Shown here piece after piece: positions 1 to 11,129 of a stretch of 64,000 nucleotides of DNA. A model generated the notes under the pieces. That model ran no database searches and was not told the origin of the DNA. It saw only the letters and a program-made list of their open reading frames with translations. A program made the position numbers and the translations under genes. This stretch comes from Globisporangium splendens (taxonomy: Eukaryota > Oomycota > Peronosporomycetes > Pythiales > Pythiaceae): contig VFIW01000104.1 in NCBI GenBank assembly GCA_006386115.1, positions 62,001 to 126,000 of the forward strand, written 5' to 3'. Numbering within the stretch: position 1 is the stretch's first letter; each line of letters starts with the position of its first letter.

Positions 1-522
1 CACGCCCTGGCTCAAGGTGGAATCTTGGGTTCACATCGTAGCCTTGAAGTTGCCCAAATGATTTTGTCAGGCGCATGTGCCCAAGAATGCGCGTAAATGC
101 AGCAGCACGTCTCAAAATCGCGACAGCAAGTTCACACATCCGCTTTTTTTAGAGGACTGCCACATTCGGGGAAGAAGACGAAGGACTTGTTGATAAGTGA
201 CATTTGTTGTTGCTGCGTCTTTCGTTCTTTCCTTCCGTCTGCTGAGCACCTGTGTGTGTGTGTGTGTCTTGAGTTTCAATAGTGTTGGCTTGAGAACTGT
301 CTGGATGGCTGGCTCGTTGCGTTCCGTTGCGCAATGGGCTTTCTCGAAATGAGTACTTGCTTCTCTCAAAGTGTAGCCATTTTGTGTGAATGTCTGACTT
401 CACATGCTTCTCGGGAGATTTCTTGCGCACAAATGCACGCAGAAGCGCTACGAACGTCCGTGGCCAGCGTTGCCTCTTGACAGGTAACATGAAGTTTTTT
501 GTTGAATGTCGTGAGCATACCT
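1..522. other. Intergenic, no gene recognised
   Basis: I see only short open frames with no recognisable domain and a short (tg)n run near 250-268. It lies just past the 3' end of the START/FYVE-like gene and may hold that gene's 3' untranslated region. Confidence 0.5.
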
Positions 523-1959
523 TCACCATCGTGCTGCAAACGAGCTCTGGCTGTTGCTGGCAAACAGCGGCTGGTCGAGCATGCCGCGCAACCACGCCGT
601 GATGAGCGACTTGTGGCCCTCGGTGTTGCGCTGCGACGACTCGGCTTCTTCGCTCGCGACGACACTCGACTGCGTGCGCACGACCGCGACGTGGATGCAG
701 AGCGCGCAAAACGTGATCTCACGCCGCGTCAGGCGCTGGAGCTCGTCGTCGACTGGTATGCAACTGAGCTTTTCCTTCACAATGCACTTGTGGCACAACG
801 GCTGGAAGCAGAGCTTGCAATGCAGAAAGCTCGCTTCTCGTGTCTGCGTTCGCCTTGTAAACCATGCAAAGCTGCTAGACAACAGCATCGTTTTGCATTG
901 TGCACACGCTCTTGGCTCCTCGTCATTACTACGAGCACTGCCGTGACACTCGTCTGGGATGTGCGCGATCGAGCACGAATGCTGCTGCCGCAGCGCCCAC
1001 GCGAGCTTCTTCATGCGCGCGCACCGCACAAACCGCTCCATCGAGAGCAGCGCCTCGACCGTCGAGCGCACGACAAGCGAGCGCATGACCCCACTCATGG
1101 GGTTCATGCTCACCTTGGCGAACACAGCGACCGTGCCGCCCGCTGAGCTGTCTTCGTGGAACACGGTGCACATCGACAAACTGCTACGAATCCGCGACGC
1201 CAGCGGCTCCGTCTGGGGAAAGTGGACTGACTGCATGAGCAAATACCCAACGCGGTCTCCGTTCGCCAAGCTCGTGATCCCAGTCACCTCCAGCACCACG
1301 GCATCGCGATTCTTGAAAAATGCTTGCAACCACGGTGGGTGCTGGCCTTTCTCGCCCCATTTCACGCACAACGAGCGAAATGGGGACTCTGGACTCGGCT
1401 CAATGAGACGCGCCAGGATCGCGGCATCCACAACATTGTCGTGAACGTACGACGTCTTAATGCGCATCTCGTCTACTGTGGACGCCGTTGCGCCATACAT
1501 GGCGTCGTCCAGCGTGCCTTCAAGCGTGCCGGCAACCAGAAACGTTGGCAAATCAAAGTTGGGCTGCAATTTCACAGCGCCAGGCGGTCTCCTTGTCGCT
1601 GTCGTTGTCGCCTCGGACGCACCTGCTGTGCGACTCCAACTGCTCGCTGATTCCTCCAGAAAGTCCATGTGCGCGTTGTTGTCGATGGCTTTTCGCTTTT
1701 TCTTGATCATTGCACAGTACTTGCGCTTCATGATCTCCTTTTCACCTCGCCCAAGGTACACGCGCACTTTTTGCTTGCGCTTCATGAACCGCCAGTAGTC
1801 GTGGTCCACGATGCGCGCATCGTTGTACACATGGCTCTCGTACTCGGCGATCGTGTTCTGCACGAGCAGCTCCGCGAGTTTGCTCAGGCGCTCTTTCTCT
1901 TCCGCCGACAGCTCAAACGCCGGGAACGGACTCGAAAAATCCCTCGTGGCATTTCGCAT
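523..1959 (-). CDS. START-like domain protein with C-terminal FYVE-like zinc finger
   Basis: The protein is about 478 aa from the first ATG; the open frame runs 20 codons further upstream but only from a TTG. The N terminus (about 1-130) is charged and helical with a lysine-rich stretch. The middle (about 135-340) resembles the START-like lipid-binding fold of the large oomycete START/FYVE family. The C-terminal 110 residues have four Cys pairs (CAQC, CKLC, CHKC, CALC) spaced like a FYVE ring. The basic R-(R/K)-H-H-C-R signature of classical FYVE domains is not present; the equivalent reads FLHCKLC, so PI3P binding is doubtful. The family expands strongly in oomycetes and is thought to act in membrane lipid sensing; the role here is inference. 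Single exon, no introns needed. Confidence 0.75.
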   Translation of the reverse strand: MRNATRDFSSPFPAFELSAEEKERLSKLAELLVQNTIAEYESHVYNDARIVDHDYWRFMKRKQKVRVYLGRGEKEIMKRKYCAMIKKKRKAIDNNAHMDFLEESASSWSRTAGASEATTTATRRPPGAVKLQPNFDLPTFLVAGTLEGTLDDAMYGATASTVDEMRIKTSYVHDNVVDAAILARLIEPSPESPFRSLCVKWGEKGQHPPWLQAFFKNRDAVVLEVTGITSLANGDRVGYLLMQSVHFPQTEPLASRIRSSLSMCTVFHEDSSAGGTVAVFAKVSMNPMSGVMRSLVVRSTVEALLSMERFVRCARMKKLAWALRQQHSCSIAHIPDECHGSARSNDEEPRACAQCKTMLLSSSFAWFTRRTQTREASFLHCKLCFQPLCHKCIVKEKLSCIPVDDELQRLTRREITFCALCIHVAVVRTQSSVVASEEAESSQRNTEGHKSLITAWLRGMLDQPLFASNSQSSFAARW

Positions 1960-2930
1960 TGCTTTCTCTTGTCTCACTTGACCCAAAATCTCGAATAGCG
2001 ATTTGGAGGGAGCACGCAATCGAGACTCGATCTATCTCCAGAGGTGATCTTGATGGCCGACCTTTTTAGCGAAAAACGCTCACCCTCGCTTTAATAAAGT
2101 GTGCCTTGATGGCGTGTGTCTTCGAGATACCGCACGACAGCGTCCCAGACACTCGATCACAGCCTCAAGCCTCTGCGCTTCGAGTATCGTATGCTTCTGT
2201 GGTCGGATTCGTTGTTGCTCTCTCTCTTGATTTCTCTTCTCTTGATCGAACTCGTCCACAAATTCAAGGCGTTGAAGTAGCCAAAAGGGCTCGAAACGTC
2301 GCGACCGATGCCTAACGGCATGAACGCAAAGAGAAGCGTGACTTTGGATCCCACATCAGCGATCTCTTCTGAAGCATTTCGCTGATTTGCTGGGGGAAGC
2401 ACTCTATGGTTTCTCGCAGGATCCGTTTCGATTCTAAATTTCGAGAAACTTGGATCACTCGCTTCTCTTTTTCCTTTCTCTGTGTCGCTTGGCCACCGCC
2501 GGAGGAACGCCACTCGCTCTTCATGTCCACTTCGTTTTCTGTTGTTCGCGATTTCTTTCGAAAATCAGGATACTTCCGGTTTCTTCCACCTACTGATCTT
2601 GGTCTTGAAACGAAAATCAGCTCTTGTTGTTCTTGCAACCAAATACTGACTGACGAGCGCGAGTTCTGATGACCATCTTGCTGGGGATTTCGCTTCCACT
2701 GCCGAGCCACAACTCTTCATTTTCCAGGGAGGGGGACAGCCACCGGTATGATTTCGAACACTGGCAACATGACAGGAGCACCTTCCACGACATCCGAGGC
2801 GGCAGCTACACTGGCGCTGGTAATCCATAGATGGCAGACAACAGATTGCTTGGAGACTTACAGTAGTCTTCAGCGAGGCGTTTCCTCTGTCCGCTCAGTA
2901 CAATCTCGGATGCTTCAACAAAACCTGCAT

Positions 2931-3517
2931 CTAAACCATTTCCCAGAGAGCTGGGATTGGGATCGGCAGACACTGGAGCTGATGCTCGTACGAAAATTCT
3001 TGTGCTTTCAAGTTCTCGAGTTCTGTTGCGATTGCGATGAAGTTGGACCCCGATGTTTGCGCGCAGACATGAACAGACCCCTCGGCCATGAACTGGTTCA
3101 TGTCATTGGTATCTAGCTCCTCATTCACGTGGCACACAAAACATGCTGTCTGAGGACAGTTTTCAGGTTGCTGGCTGCGGAACGTTCGTATCGCCTCGTC
3201 TCGTGCTTGAACCCGCATGCTGTGAACCAGTTTATCGGTCGCAAGCTGGGTCATGGCATGAGGATGCCGTTGGAAGTCGATAGCCTCACCAGAGTCTCTC
3301 AGCAACTGCAATTGATCCTGTAAGCGATAGTGCATCGAATTGCGGACCACTTTGTCCAGTTCTGCTTTCAAAAACTCCTCAGCTTGTGTTTCTGCATACT
3401 CCGCACACTTGTGTTCTTGGTTCGTCCTCTCAATCTCGTAGGTAAGTAGGGACTAACGCTTCATATCATGGATCTGCACTGCGCCATTTTCGTTGGTCCA
3501 GTAAAAATAGCTGAGGC
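2931..3517 (-). pseudogene. Relic of a WW-like domain protein
   Basis: On the minus strand, one frame reads a WW-like stretch (YFYWTNENGAVQIHD), then an in-frame TAG at 3453-3455. It continues open for about 170 codons of helical, charged sequence (EHKCAEYAETQAEEFLKAEL and onward). The continuity of frame across the stop and the plausible protein-like composition suggest a decayed gene, not a chance frame. No start codon or complete domain is visible, and I cannot name the parent family. Confidence 0.4.
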
Positions 3518-3539
3518 GATCACGAGAAGGTGCATTGCT

Positions 3540-3585
3540 CTCTCTCTAAATTGATGTTTGGCGCCACATTTCAATTCAGAGAGAG
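3540..3585. repeat. Short imperfect inverted repeat
   Basis: CTCTCTCTAAATTG at 3540-3553 is mirrored by CAATTCAGAGAGAG at 3572-3585 (13 of 14 pair), with an 18-nt loop. It could be a small hairpin or a chance product of the CT-rich run. Confidence 0.35.
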
Positions 3586-4041
3586 AAATTGCCAATCAGC
3601 GGCAAGTAAACTACAAGTAGATTTCGCGTACCATTTGAGAGCGCTGGACGATGGACTGCATGCAGCGCTGATCGAAACGATTTTAGCATATAGGGTAACG
3701 TTCGTACTGGTTATATTTCCTTGCAGCTTACGATGCTGCCACACAACGATCATACACAAAAAAGGGACGTTGCTCATCAATCCGTGGCATCAGCTAAACA
3801 AGTAGTTGCACATCTCAGCAATCGCATAACGAACCAATTTGCATTGTCTATGGAGAATGCTTGTTGACAGAAACATACTGCAACATCATCTGTATAATTG
3901 CATGTTCGTGTCAGTGTGGTAATTCTGATCTGATATGCAGTTCCAGAGGTTTGTCTGAGCTCTTTGCTTGTTTGACAGCCATTTGACAAACACTTGGACA
4001 ACAGACAAGTGCAAGTCCGAGTTGCTTCTTTCCACCGCACA
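3586..4041. other. Upstream region of the TauE/SafE gene
   Basis: No protein-like frame is recognised. It precedes the ATG at 4042 and should contain that gene's promoter, but no good match to the oomycete initiator was found near the start. Confidence 0.4.
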
Positions 4042-5250
4042 ATGCTCTGCTCCCGACTGCGGCTGCGCGGCGTCGGCGCGCTCCACCACGGCGCCCGCTC
4101 GAGTGCACGCCCCAGCGCGTCCCGGTTGCCTCCGAACCGCGTGTTTGGTACGTCGCCCAAGCCGCAGGACGCGAAGAAGAGCCACGGCGACGTGTCGCTC
4201 GTCATGGGGTTCGCCGCAGGTGAGATCATCCACTACGTTCCCTATTACGTGCTTCAGACGCAAGAGGTTGAGTGCTCTAATGATCGTTGATGGGATGTGT
4301 CTTATAAAAGGAGGGTTTGCTGGCGTCGTCTCGGCGCTCAGTGGTGTCGGCGGTGGCATGGTGCTCATCCCAGTACGTGGCTAAGTCTGTTGGTAACTCA
4401 CTGAAGTTTTCTTTCTCTTCCTCATTTCATTCACGACATGACTTGCAATTGCAATGTGTAGGCTGTCGCGAAGATGACGACTATGCCGATGCAAACTGTC
4501 AATGGCACGTGTCTGGGTGGACTCACGGCGGGCGCCACAGCTGGCGCGTGGAACTATTCCCAAGCCGATTCGTGCAACTACCCGCTCGCACTGCTGACGT
4601 CGATCCCAGCGATCGCGTTCGCGCGACTTGGAGTCAAGGCAGCACACAGCTTCAGCAGCAAGACTCTGTCGTCCATTGTCGGCTTTGGGATGCTTGCGAG
4701 CGTACCGCTGATTGTGCTCAAGAACAGTGAGTTCATGGCCAACTTGCGCTCCAAAAGTGACAACGGAGACGACGACTCGAGCAACCCACTGGATCTCCAG
4801 TACCACAGCAGTAACGCGCTCGTGGCACACGGCAATACAACTCCGTTAACAGACATGATTATCCAGGATCCTCTTGCGTTCGCTGTTGCGAATGCTCGGT
4901 ACGTCGTCGTGGGAGCTCTGTCAGGGTTCATCTCGGGATTGTGCGGCATTGGTGGATCGATGTTCACGACGACGTACCTTACGGCTGGCACGGACATGCC
5001 CCAGTCGATTGTCGTTGGCACGACGCTGGTGTCGGTGTTGCCCATGGCGATGTCTGCGAACTACTTCAACTACAAGAACAAGTCGATCCATTTCCCGACC
5101 GCGCTCAAGGTCGGCTCGTCCTTGGTCGTCGCCACGTACTTCACGTCCAAGTACATCCTGCAATACAAGGTCCCAGAAGACGTGCTCCGCGCAGTGCTCG
5201 CGACAACGATCAGTGCTGCGGCGATCGCGATGATCCGACGACCGATTTGA
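4042..5250 (+). CDS. TauE/SafE (TSUP) family anion transporter, three exons
   Basis: Proposed exons are 4042-4219, 4311-4372 and 4462-5250 (342 aa). Donors read GTGAGA and GTACGT; acceptors end AAAG and GTAG. The second acceptor could be 3 nt further on without changing frame. The spliced protein shows the two glycine-rich repeats of the TSUP fold: GFAG...SGVGGGMVLIP and GALSGFISGLCGIGGS, each followed by hydrophobic helices. Family members export sulfite, sulfoacetate or related organic anions; the substrate here is unknown. The first 35 residues are Arg/Ser/Ala-rich and lack acidic residues, like a mitochondrial presequence. About 7-8 membrane helices are expected. Confidence 0.8.
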
Positions 5251-5585
5251 AAACTTCCCGAGACAAATAGACTGCGAGTACGTGCATAATTGAGTTCCAC
5301 TTCAATAGAGCAAGAGACTTCTCGTGATAAAATTCTGTTGAGACTGCTGCCTGCACCGAGATGCGACTTTTGTGTCCAGCCTGTCGTCTCTTCGTTTTCA
5401 TATTCTATCGTATACTGAACACACAAAGTGCTTTAGCGTTGACAAGTGACAGCTATCCATAATTGAGAAACATCCATTGATTGTTAATTAAATGTTTGAA
5501 CAGCAAACAACCTACATACTCCTCCTCACCATGCTGCGTGAAAGTAGTACAAACCCAAAAGCTACTCCAAGACTGACAAGCTGAC

Positions 5586-6764
5586 CTAGGCGAGCAAGTT
5601 GCTGACCGTGATGCGCTTCGTGTTCAAGTCGCTGATGACGTCGCGGATGTCGACGGCAGCGTTGCGGCAGCCGCCGCAGTGGTGCAGCGCGATGACCTTG
5701 TTGTCCGAGGCCGCGAGGATCGGCGAGCCCGACGAACCGCCCTCCGTGTCGGCGTTGTACAACACCTGGTTCGAGCCGCACGAGTGCGACGCGCCGACGC
5801 GCTCCACGATCGCGTTCGAGCCGCTGTCCAGGGTGCTGGAGATACGCTTGGCCTTACCCGCTGGGTGCTGTGGGATGTAGATGCGCTCGTTGAGCACTGG
5901 ACCAGACGCACGCAGCTGCAGGAACTTGTACGCCGAGATGTCGGCGGTCGCAGGCAACTTGAGCAACGCGTAGTCGATGGGCTCGCTGTTCGTGACGAAC
6001 GTGGCCGACGTGGCGACCACCTTGCCCGGGCAACCCAGCTGCTGCGTGCACTCGATCGAGCACGAGGCACTCTCGGCAGCAAACTCGATATCAATCGAGG
6101 CCGCGTCGGCAGCCGTCTCCACACAGTGCTGGTTCGTGATCAAGTGGCCCTCGCTACCGGCGAGCCACCCCGTGCACAGGGACTGACCTCCGATCAAGAG
6201 ACGCGCCACGGACTGAGCCTTCTCGTACGCGAGTGGGAGCGAGTTGAAGAGCGTGCCGCTGGCAAAGCACTTGGCTGGACGCGTGTTGTCCACGCCGCAA
6301 ACCGACTCCGAGTGCTTGTTCGGGAACCCGCGCGAGAAGCCCGAGATCGTGTAGCTCGGAGCCTTTGGCGCAGCACCAGCCTGAGCGGCTTCGGTGGCCG
6401 AGAAGTACTGCACGATGGCAGTGTCGCCCGGGATGAAGCTGGCGATAAAGTTCTCGCGGTCGTCGCGGCCCTTGCCCGCGTAAAAGTGCGCGACCGACGA
6501 GTCCGGCGAGCGCACCACGACGATGTCGCCTTCCGGGAGGTTGAAGTTGGCAAAGTGCACGGCCACGTAGCTCGCTTGCGGGTACGACACGACGTCGTCG
6601 CGCGAGAGGCCCGCCGCGACGGTCACGTTCAAGGACTCCTGGACACCGACTTGGAGGATCCCGGCTTCGTTGTAGAACGGCGCGTCTGGGGTGGTGGCAG
6701 CGTTCACGGCGGCCACCGTGACGGCGGCGAGGACAGCGATTTTCTTGATCGAGGCGAAGACCAT
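5586..6764 (-). CDS. Secreted trypsin-like (S1) serine protease, copy 1
   Basis: A 392-aa protein. Residues 1-22 form a clear signal peptide (basic start, Ala/Val-rich core, cut after VNA). Residues about 25-170 are a prodomain or accessory region. The catalytic domain follows, with His 213 in TNQHC, Asp 264 in IDYALLKL and Ser 345 in GGSSGSP. The GSSGSP form and the HHCGGC segment after it resemble lysyl-endopeptidase-like S1 enzymes more than animal trypsin. Many Cys residues suggest disulfides, as in secreted enzymes. It is the mirror of copy 2; their 5' ends face each other. A role in digesting host or substrate protein is inference. Confidence 0.85.
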   Translation of the reverse strand: MVFASIKKIAVLAAVTVAAVNAATTPDAPFYNEAGILQVGVQESLNVTVAAGLSRDDVVSYPQASYVAVHFANFNLPEGDIVVVRSPDSSVAHFYAGKGRDDRENFIASFIPGDTAIVQYFSATEAAQAGAAPKAPSYTISGFSRGFPNKHSESVCGVDNTRPAKCFASGTLFNSLPLAYEKAQSVARLLIGGQSLCTGWLAGSEGHLITNQHCVETAADAASIDIEFAAESASCSIECTQQLGCPGKVVATSATFVTNSEPIDYALLKLPATADISAYKFLQLRASGPVLNERIYIPQHPAGKAKRISSTLDSGSNAIVERVGASHSCGSNQVLYNADTEGGSSGSPILAASDNKVIALHHCGGCRNAAVDIRDVISDLNTKRITVSNLLA

Positions 6765-6815
6765 TGTGGATTGATTGAGGCTTCTTGGAGACGAGCGAAC
6801 GTTTGAGACCGAGGC

Positions 6816-6834
6816 GGTGGAATGAAAAGTGAGC
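6816..6834 (-). promoter_or_regulatory. Oomycete initiator/flanking element for protease copy 1
   Basis: Mirror image of the element at 9769-9787, about 50-70 nt before the ATG; it matches the INR+FPR consensus at 16 of 19 positions. Confidence 0.6.
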
Positions 6835-7042
6835 TCCTTGGTCGTGCGAAATGAACTCCGTGTCTTGCCCAGCGAAGTAGCTCAGGAGCTCGCTCTAGGT
6901 CTTACCTGATGAGCATTTGTTGATGCTGTGCCGAGCACCGTTGCCTCTTGAAAAACCGATGTGTATCCTTGTGGCAATGCGCATTCGGAGTGGTCCTCCT
7001 TGATGAGAAGATCGTGCAGAAAAAGGAGCGTACTCAGATTGA

Positions 7043-9560
7043 GTTGCTGTAATCTGGACAGATACATCTGCGACCAACACCCTGCGATGCATGCTTTCTA
7101 CTCGATCACAGCTTTGTACTCAGAATTCGTCGTATTTTGGGGGTGAGTTACATCCTCGTCGTTGACACCCCCATCCTCGGCATATCACGATTCAGTCCAC
7201 ATGATGGGTGAGGCGCTGATTAGTGGTCATCGAATTGGTGAGCAGAAATTGCGCTTTGCGGTGCGTTCATCATCCAAAGATCCGATCTGATCTGAGAGGA
7301 TCTTTAGCAGATCTTTGCGTTTGAAGTCCATAGATTAACGATTAAATCCGTTAATCACGCGCAAATGCGAACGAATGGCACTCCAAAGCCATCTTCTTAA
7401 GATGCAGCGTGCCAAGATGGAGACTGGAACTCGGCGAATCTAGGAGGCACTTTGCAAATAACTGTAGAGAGAGAAATTCCGTACTTGCTTGACTCTCGTG
7501 AGAACTCGATTTCGAGTATCAGCCTTCGAGCTCTGCGATGGAACTGTTTAGTCAGGAAGAAATTCCTGTGTATTACGGCGCGGTAGACCGAGGATGAACA
7601 CACGGAAAAGACTGGCAGCTCGCCCCGTCCGAGTGGAGGCTGCTCCCTGTCTTTGCCAGCCATAGGTTGCCTCAAAATCTGAGAACAGGGGGATGTTCAT
7701 TCCCATCTCGTTGAGGCTGTTCATCGAAGAGGAACAACGCAATGTGCCCATCTCGTTCGTTGCCTTCCTGCCTTTCCCTGTCTTGTTGTTTGAGCCGCGA
7801 AGATCGGATGTGTCGTGTCGACGTGAACAGTGGATTGCAACACAGTATCCTCACTCAAAGAGTTGAGACTCTTTTGACAGTTTGACTGATGGATTATTAC
7901 TTCAACAGCTGATTGCAACGGACAGGCACCGTTGCTACTGCACCAGCATCCTCAGCCTATGAGTCTACAGAAGTAGAAGACCTTTTCCAATTCATTGTGG
8001 CAATGCGGCTGAATGTGCGCCTGTCATCCTCTAATGTGCAAATACACTTCTTACTTTGTGCATTGCACAAACAGAGCGCTGCTGCTGTAGTAGTATTGCG
8101 TTAGCGCGTCAATCTTTCTGCGATGCTGTCGTCTACAAGTGTTTTGTAGAACTCTCCGAGTCTCACAGAAACAAGGTGCCGTCTTCAAATCATGTCGGAG
8201 ACGAACGTGGATCGTCTTCGTTCGGATTCGCAAAGATGCGCACTAGAAAAACATTATCGCGAGCTATTGGGCAGTTATCCTTCAAGATCGGAACAGCACA
8301 AGATCTGTTGACTATGACAGGTATTTGATGACATGAAGGCATAAAAAATAGCAGTTTAGGCGTGAGCACTCTTGCAGTCGTGTCCCCCATGAGGTAGAAT
8401 AGCGTTTGTGCAGTGTTGTTTATCCCTTCCTATCCCGTCCTGCTCAACTAGCTGTCTTTACATTTGGCGAGCTAATGCGAAGTCTTTCCATGTCCTCAAT
8501 TAGCACGTACAGATCTTCCCGCGTGATACCTGTGTGCCGCCAACAGCAATGAAGAAGTCGTCAATCCCGTTACCTCCTGCCAAGCATTCTGAGCACGCCT
8601 CATTGCGACTAGGATATCACGTTGTAAAAGAAGACAACAACCTCCTCTACGGTCCCGATACCTTCGCTGGTGACGGGGTCACACAGTGTGCTCGTCGACG
8701 CACTACGCGCGCAAAATTCAAATCCTTTGCAGGAGCGTTCGTCGATGATCGGAGCAAAAGTGTGTTTGCCATCGACTCGCTTATCGGTTTCGAGAGGTTA
8801 TTACATCATTGTGGTGTTCCGATCTTGAAGGATGGCTGTACGGTGGTGCGCTGGACAGCAATCGTGAATCAGAATGTCGTGGACATCCCAGGCGAAATGT
8901 CGAAAGGTGCATGCATCTTGAAAGTAATGACAGAGCGAAAAACGATTTGTCAGAATCCATTCAGCTGAAGGCGTTTGCAAATAAACATGTGTTTACCCTT
9001 TGAAACCTGGAGTGACCGTCACACACCCATGTTGCCACCAATGTCAAATTTCGTACACGTTTTGATATTTGTCCAACATTCTAGACGCATGGTTTGTACC
9101 TGTTCGTCGCGACCCAGACGCATCCAAACTGTCGAGCATGCAAGCAATGCCAAAAGAAAAAGCAGTTTAAATCTAAGGACAGACAGTGAAAGTTCGTGTG
9201 TGTCGGTCTAAGAATCTTCCAAATGCGCACACCTCGCCTACGTCGTCCACACGAAGGCTACCTTTAAACAAACCTAGACATTGTCCTTCCCACTAGATTG
9301 GATTTGTTGTAGTCTTCGATTGTTCGAGCTTGATACGCCTTAGGACCTGGAAGACAACTCGCTCACGTTTGGGTGCCGTCAATCTGTCGGGTCAAGCACA
9401 TTACAGGTTTTCTTTTGGCAGCTCCAAGAAATGTCAAAAAGGGTTGCACTGACCATCAGTCATGCTTCACGAATGGACACTGTTCGGACACGTTTTTGAC
9501 ACGGTATCCCGAACCGAGTCGTCTCGTTTACGACCCGCTTATTCTTTTCGCATAGGAAGC
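7043..9560. other. Spacer between protease inverted-repeat arms
   Basis: About 2.5 kb with low coding content. I find no known domain apart from one modest open frame (8549-8968). It holds the distal upstream regions of both proteases. A palindromic run of GATC words occurs near 7275-7315 (tccgatctgatctgagaggatc), and many stops are present in all frames. Confidence 0.5.
8549..8968 (+). CDS. Hypothetical protein, weak
   Basis: A 139-aa frame from ATG AAG AAG. Composition is plausible for a soluble protein (GPDTFAGDG, FAGAFVDD, GCTVVRWTAIV) but I recognise no family. There is no initiator match and no signal peptide. It may be a fragment of an older gene trapped in the spacer, or chance. Confidence 0.25.
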   Translation: MKKSSIPLPPAKHSEHASLRLGYHVVKEDNNLLYGPDTFAGDGVTQCARRRTTRAKFKSFAGAFVDDRSKSVFAIDSLIGFERLLHHCGVPILKDGCTVVRWTAIVNQNVVDIPGEMSKGACILKVMTERKTICQNPFS

Positions 9561-9768
9561 CCAATCTGAGTACGCTCCTTTTTCTGCACGATCTTCTCAT
9601 CAAGGAGGACCACTCCGAATGCGCATTGCCACAAGGATACACATCGGTTTTTCAAGAGGCAACGGTGCTCGGCACAGCATCAACAAATGCTCATCAGGTA
9701 AGACCTAGAGCGAGCTCCTGAGCTACTTCGCTGGGCAAGACACGGAGTTCATTTCGCACGACCAAGGA

Positions 9769-9787
9769 GCTCACTTTTCATTCCACC
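9769..9787 (+). promoter_or_regulatory. Oomycete initiator/flanking element for protease copy 2
   Basis: GCTCACTTTTCATTCCACC fits GCTCATTYYNCAWTTTNYY at 16 of 19 positions and lies 52-70 nt before the ATG, the usual distance for an oomycete transcription start. Confidence 0.65.
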
Positions 9788-9838
9788 GCCTCGGTCTCAA
9801 ACGTTCGCTCGTCTCCAAGAAGCCTCAATCAATCCACA

Positions 9839-11017
9839 ATGGTCTTCGCCTCGATCAAGAAAATCGCTGTCCTCGCCGCCGTCACGGTGGCCGCCGTGAA
9901 CGCTGCCACCACCCCAGACGCGCCGTTCTACAACGAAGCCGGGATCCTCCAAGTCGGTGTCCAGGAGTCCTTGAACGTGACCGTCGCGGCGGGCCTCTCG
10001 CGCGACGACGTCGTGTCGTACCCGCAAGCGAGCTACGTGGCCGTGCACTTTGCCAACTTCAACCTCCCGGAAGGCGACATCGTCGTGGTGCGCTCGCCGG
10101 ACTCGTCGGTCGCGCACTTTTACGCGGGCAAGGGCCGCGACGACCGCGAGAACTTTATCGCCAGCTTCATCCCGGGCGACACTGCCATCGTGCAGTACTT
10201 CTCGGCCACCGAAGCCGCTCAGGCTGGTGCTGCGCCAAAGGCTCCGAGCTACACGATCTCGGGCTTCTCGCGCGGGTTCCCGAACAAGCACTCGGAGTCG
10301 GTTTGCGGCGTGGACAACACGCGTCCAGCCAAGTGCTTTGCCAGCGGCACGCTCTTCAACTCGCTCCCACTCGCGTACGAGAAGGCTCAGTCCGTGGCGC
10401 GTCTCTTGATCGGAGGTCAGTCCCTGTGCACGGGGTGGCTCGCCGGTAGCGAGGGCCACTTGATCACGAACCAGCACTGTGTGGAGACGGCTGCCGACGC
10501 GGCCTCGATTGATATCGAGTTTGCTGCCGAGAGTGCCTCGTGCTCGATCGAGTGCACGCAGCAGCTGGGTTGCCCGGGCAAGGTGGTCGCCACGTCGGCC
10601 ACGTTCGTCACGAACAGCGAGCCCATCGACTACGCGTTGCTCAAGTTGCCTGCGACCGCCGACATCTCGGCGTACAAGTTCCTGCAGCTGCGTGCGTCTG
10701 GTCCAGTGCTCAACGAGCGCATCTACATCCCACAGCACCCAGCGGGTAAGGCCAAGCGTATCTCCAGCACCCTGGACAGCGGCTCGAACGCGATCGTGGA
10801 GCGCGTCGGCGCGTCGCACTCGTGCGGCTCGAACCAGGTGTTGTACAACGCCGACACGGAGGGCGGTTCGTCGGGCTCGCCGATCCTCGCGGCCTCGGAC
10901 AACAAGGTCATCGCGCTGCACCACTGCGGCGGCTGCCGCAACGCTGCCGTCGACATCCGCGACGTCATCAGCGACTTGAACACGAAGCGCATCACGGTCA
11001 GCAACTTGCTCGCCTAG
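9839..11017 (+). CDS. Secreted trypsin-like (S1) serine protease, copy 2
   Basis: The 392-aa protein is identical to copy 1 at 5586-6764, including the signal peptide and the His/Asp/Ser triad. It starts at an ATG preceded by CCACA and by a good initiator element. It ends GCC TAG inside the repeat arm, so both copies keep the same immediate 3' flank; the flanks diverge only after 11134. Both copies look functional. The head-to-head layout suggests an inverted tandem duplication of a single gene. Confidence 0.85.
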   Translation: MVFASIKKIAVLAAVTVAAVNAATTPDAPFYNEAGILQVGVQESLNVTVAAGLSRDDVVSYPQASYVAVHFANFNLPEGDIVVVRSPDSSVAHFYAGKGRDDRENFIASFIPGDTAIVQYFSATEAAQAGAAPKAPSYTISGFSRGFPNKHSESVCGVDNTRPAKCFASGTLFNSLPLAYEKAQSVARLLIGGQSLCTGWLAGSEGHLITNQHCVETAADAASIDIEFAAESASCSIECTQQLGCPGKVVATSATFVTNSEPIDYALLKLPATADISAYKFLQLRASGPVLNERIYIPQHPAGKAKRISSTLDSGSNAIVERVGASHSCGSNQVLYNADTEGGSSGSPILAASDNKVIALHHCGGCRNAAVDIRDVISDLNTKRITVSNLLA

Positions 11018-11129
11018 GTCAGCTTGTCAGTCTTGGAGTAGCTTTTGGGTTTGTACTACTTTCACGCAGCATGGTGAGGAGGAGTATGTAGGTTGTTTGC
11101 TGTTCAAACATTTAATTAACAATCAATGG

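Larger units (their letters stand above)
5469..7042 (+). repeat. Left arm of 1.57 kb inverted repeat
   Basis: This pairs with 9561-11134 on the opposite strand (x + y = 16603). Homology stops sharply at both ends: after CAATCAATGGATGT on the gene-3' side and after ACTCAGATTG on the spacer side. The enclosed protease proteins are identical, so the arms are very recent or kept identical by gene conversion. Confidence 0.9.

Noticed and set aside
5679..6806. 375-aa frame opposite the S1 protease (and its mirror at 9797-10924)
   Set aside because: Arg/Val/His-rich translation with no domain; an antisense shadow of a G/C-ending codon-biased gene.
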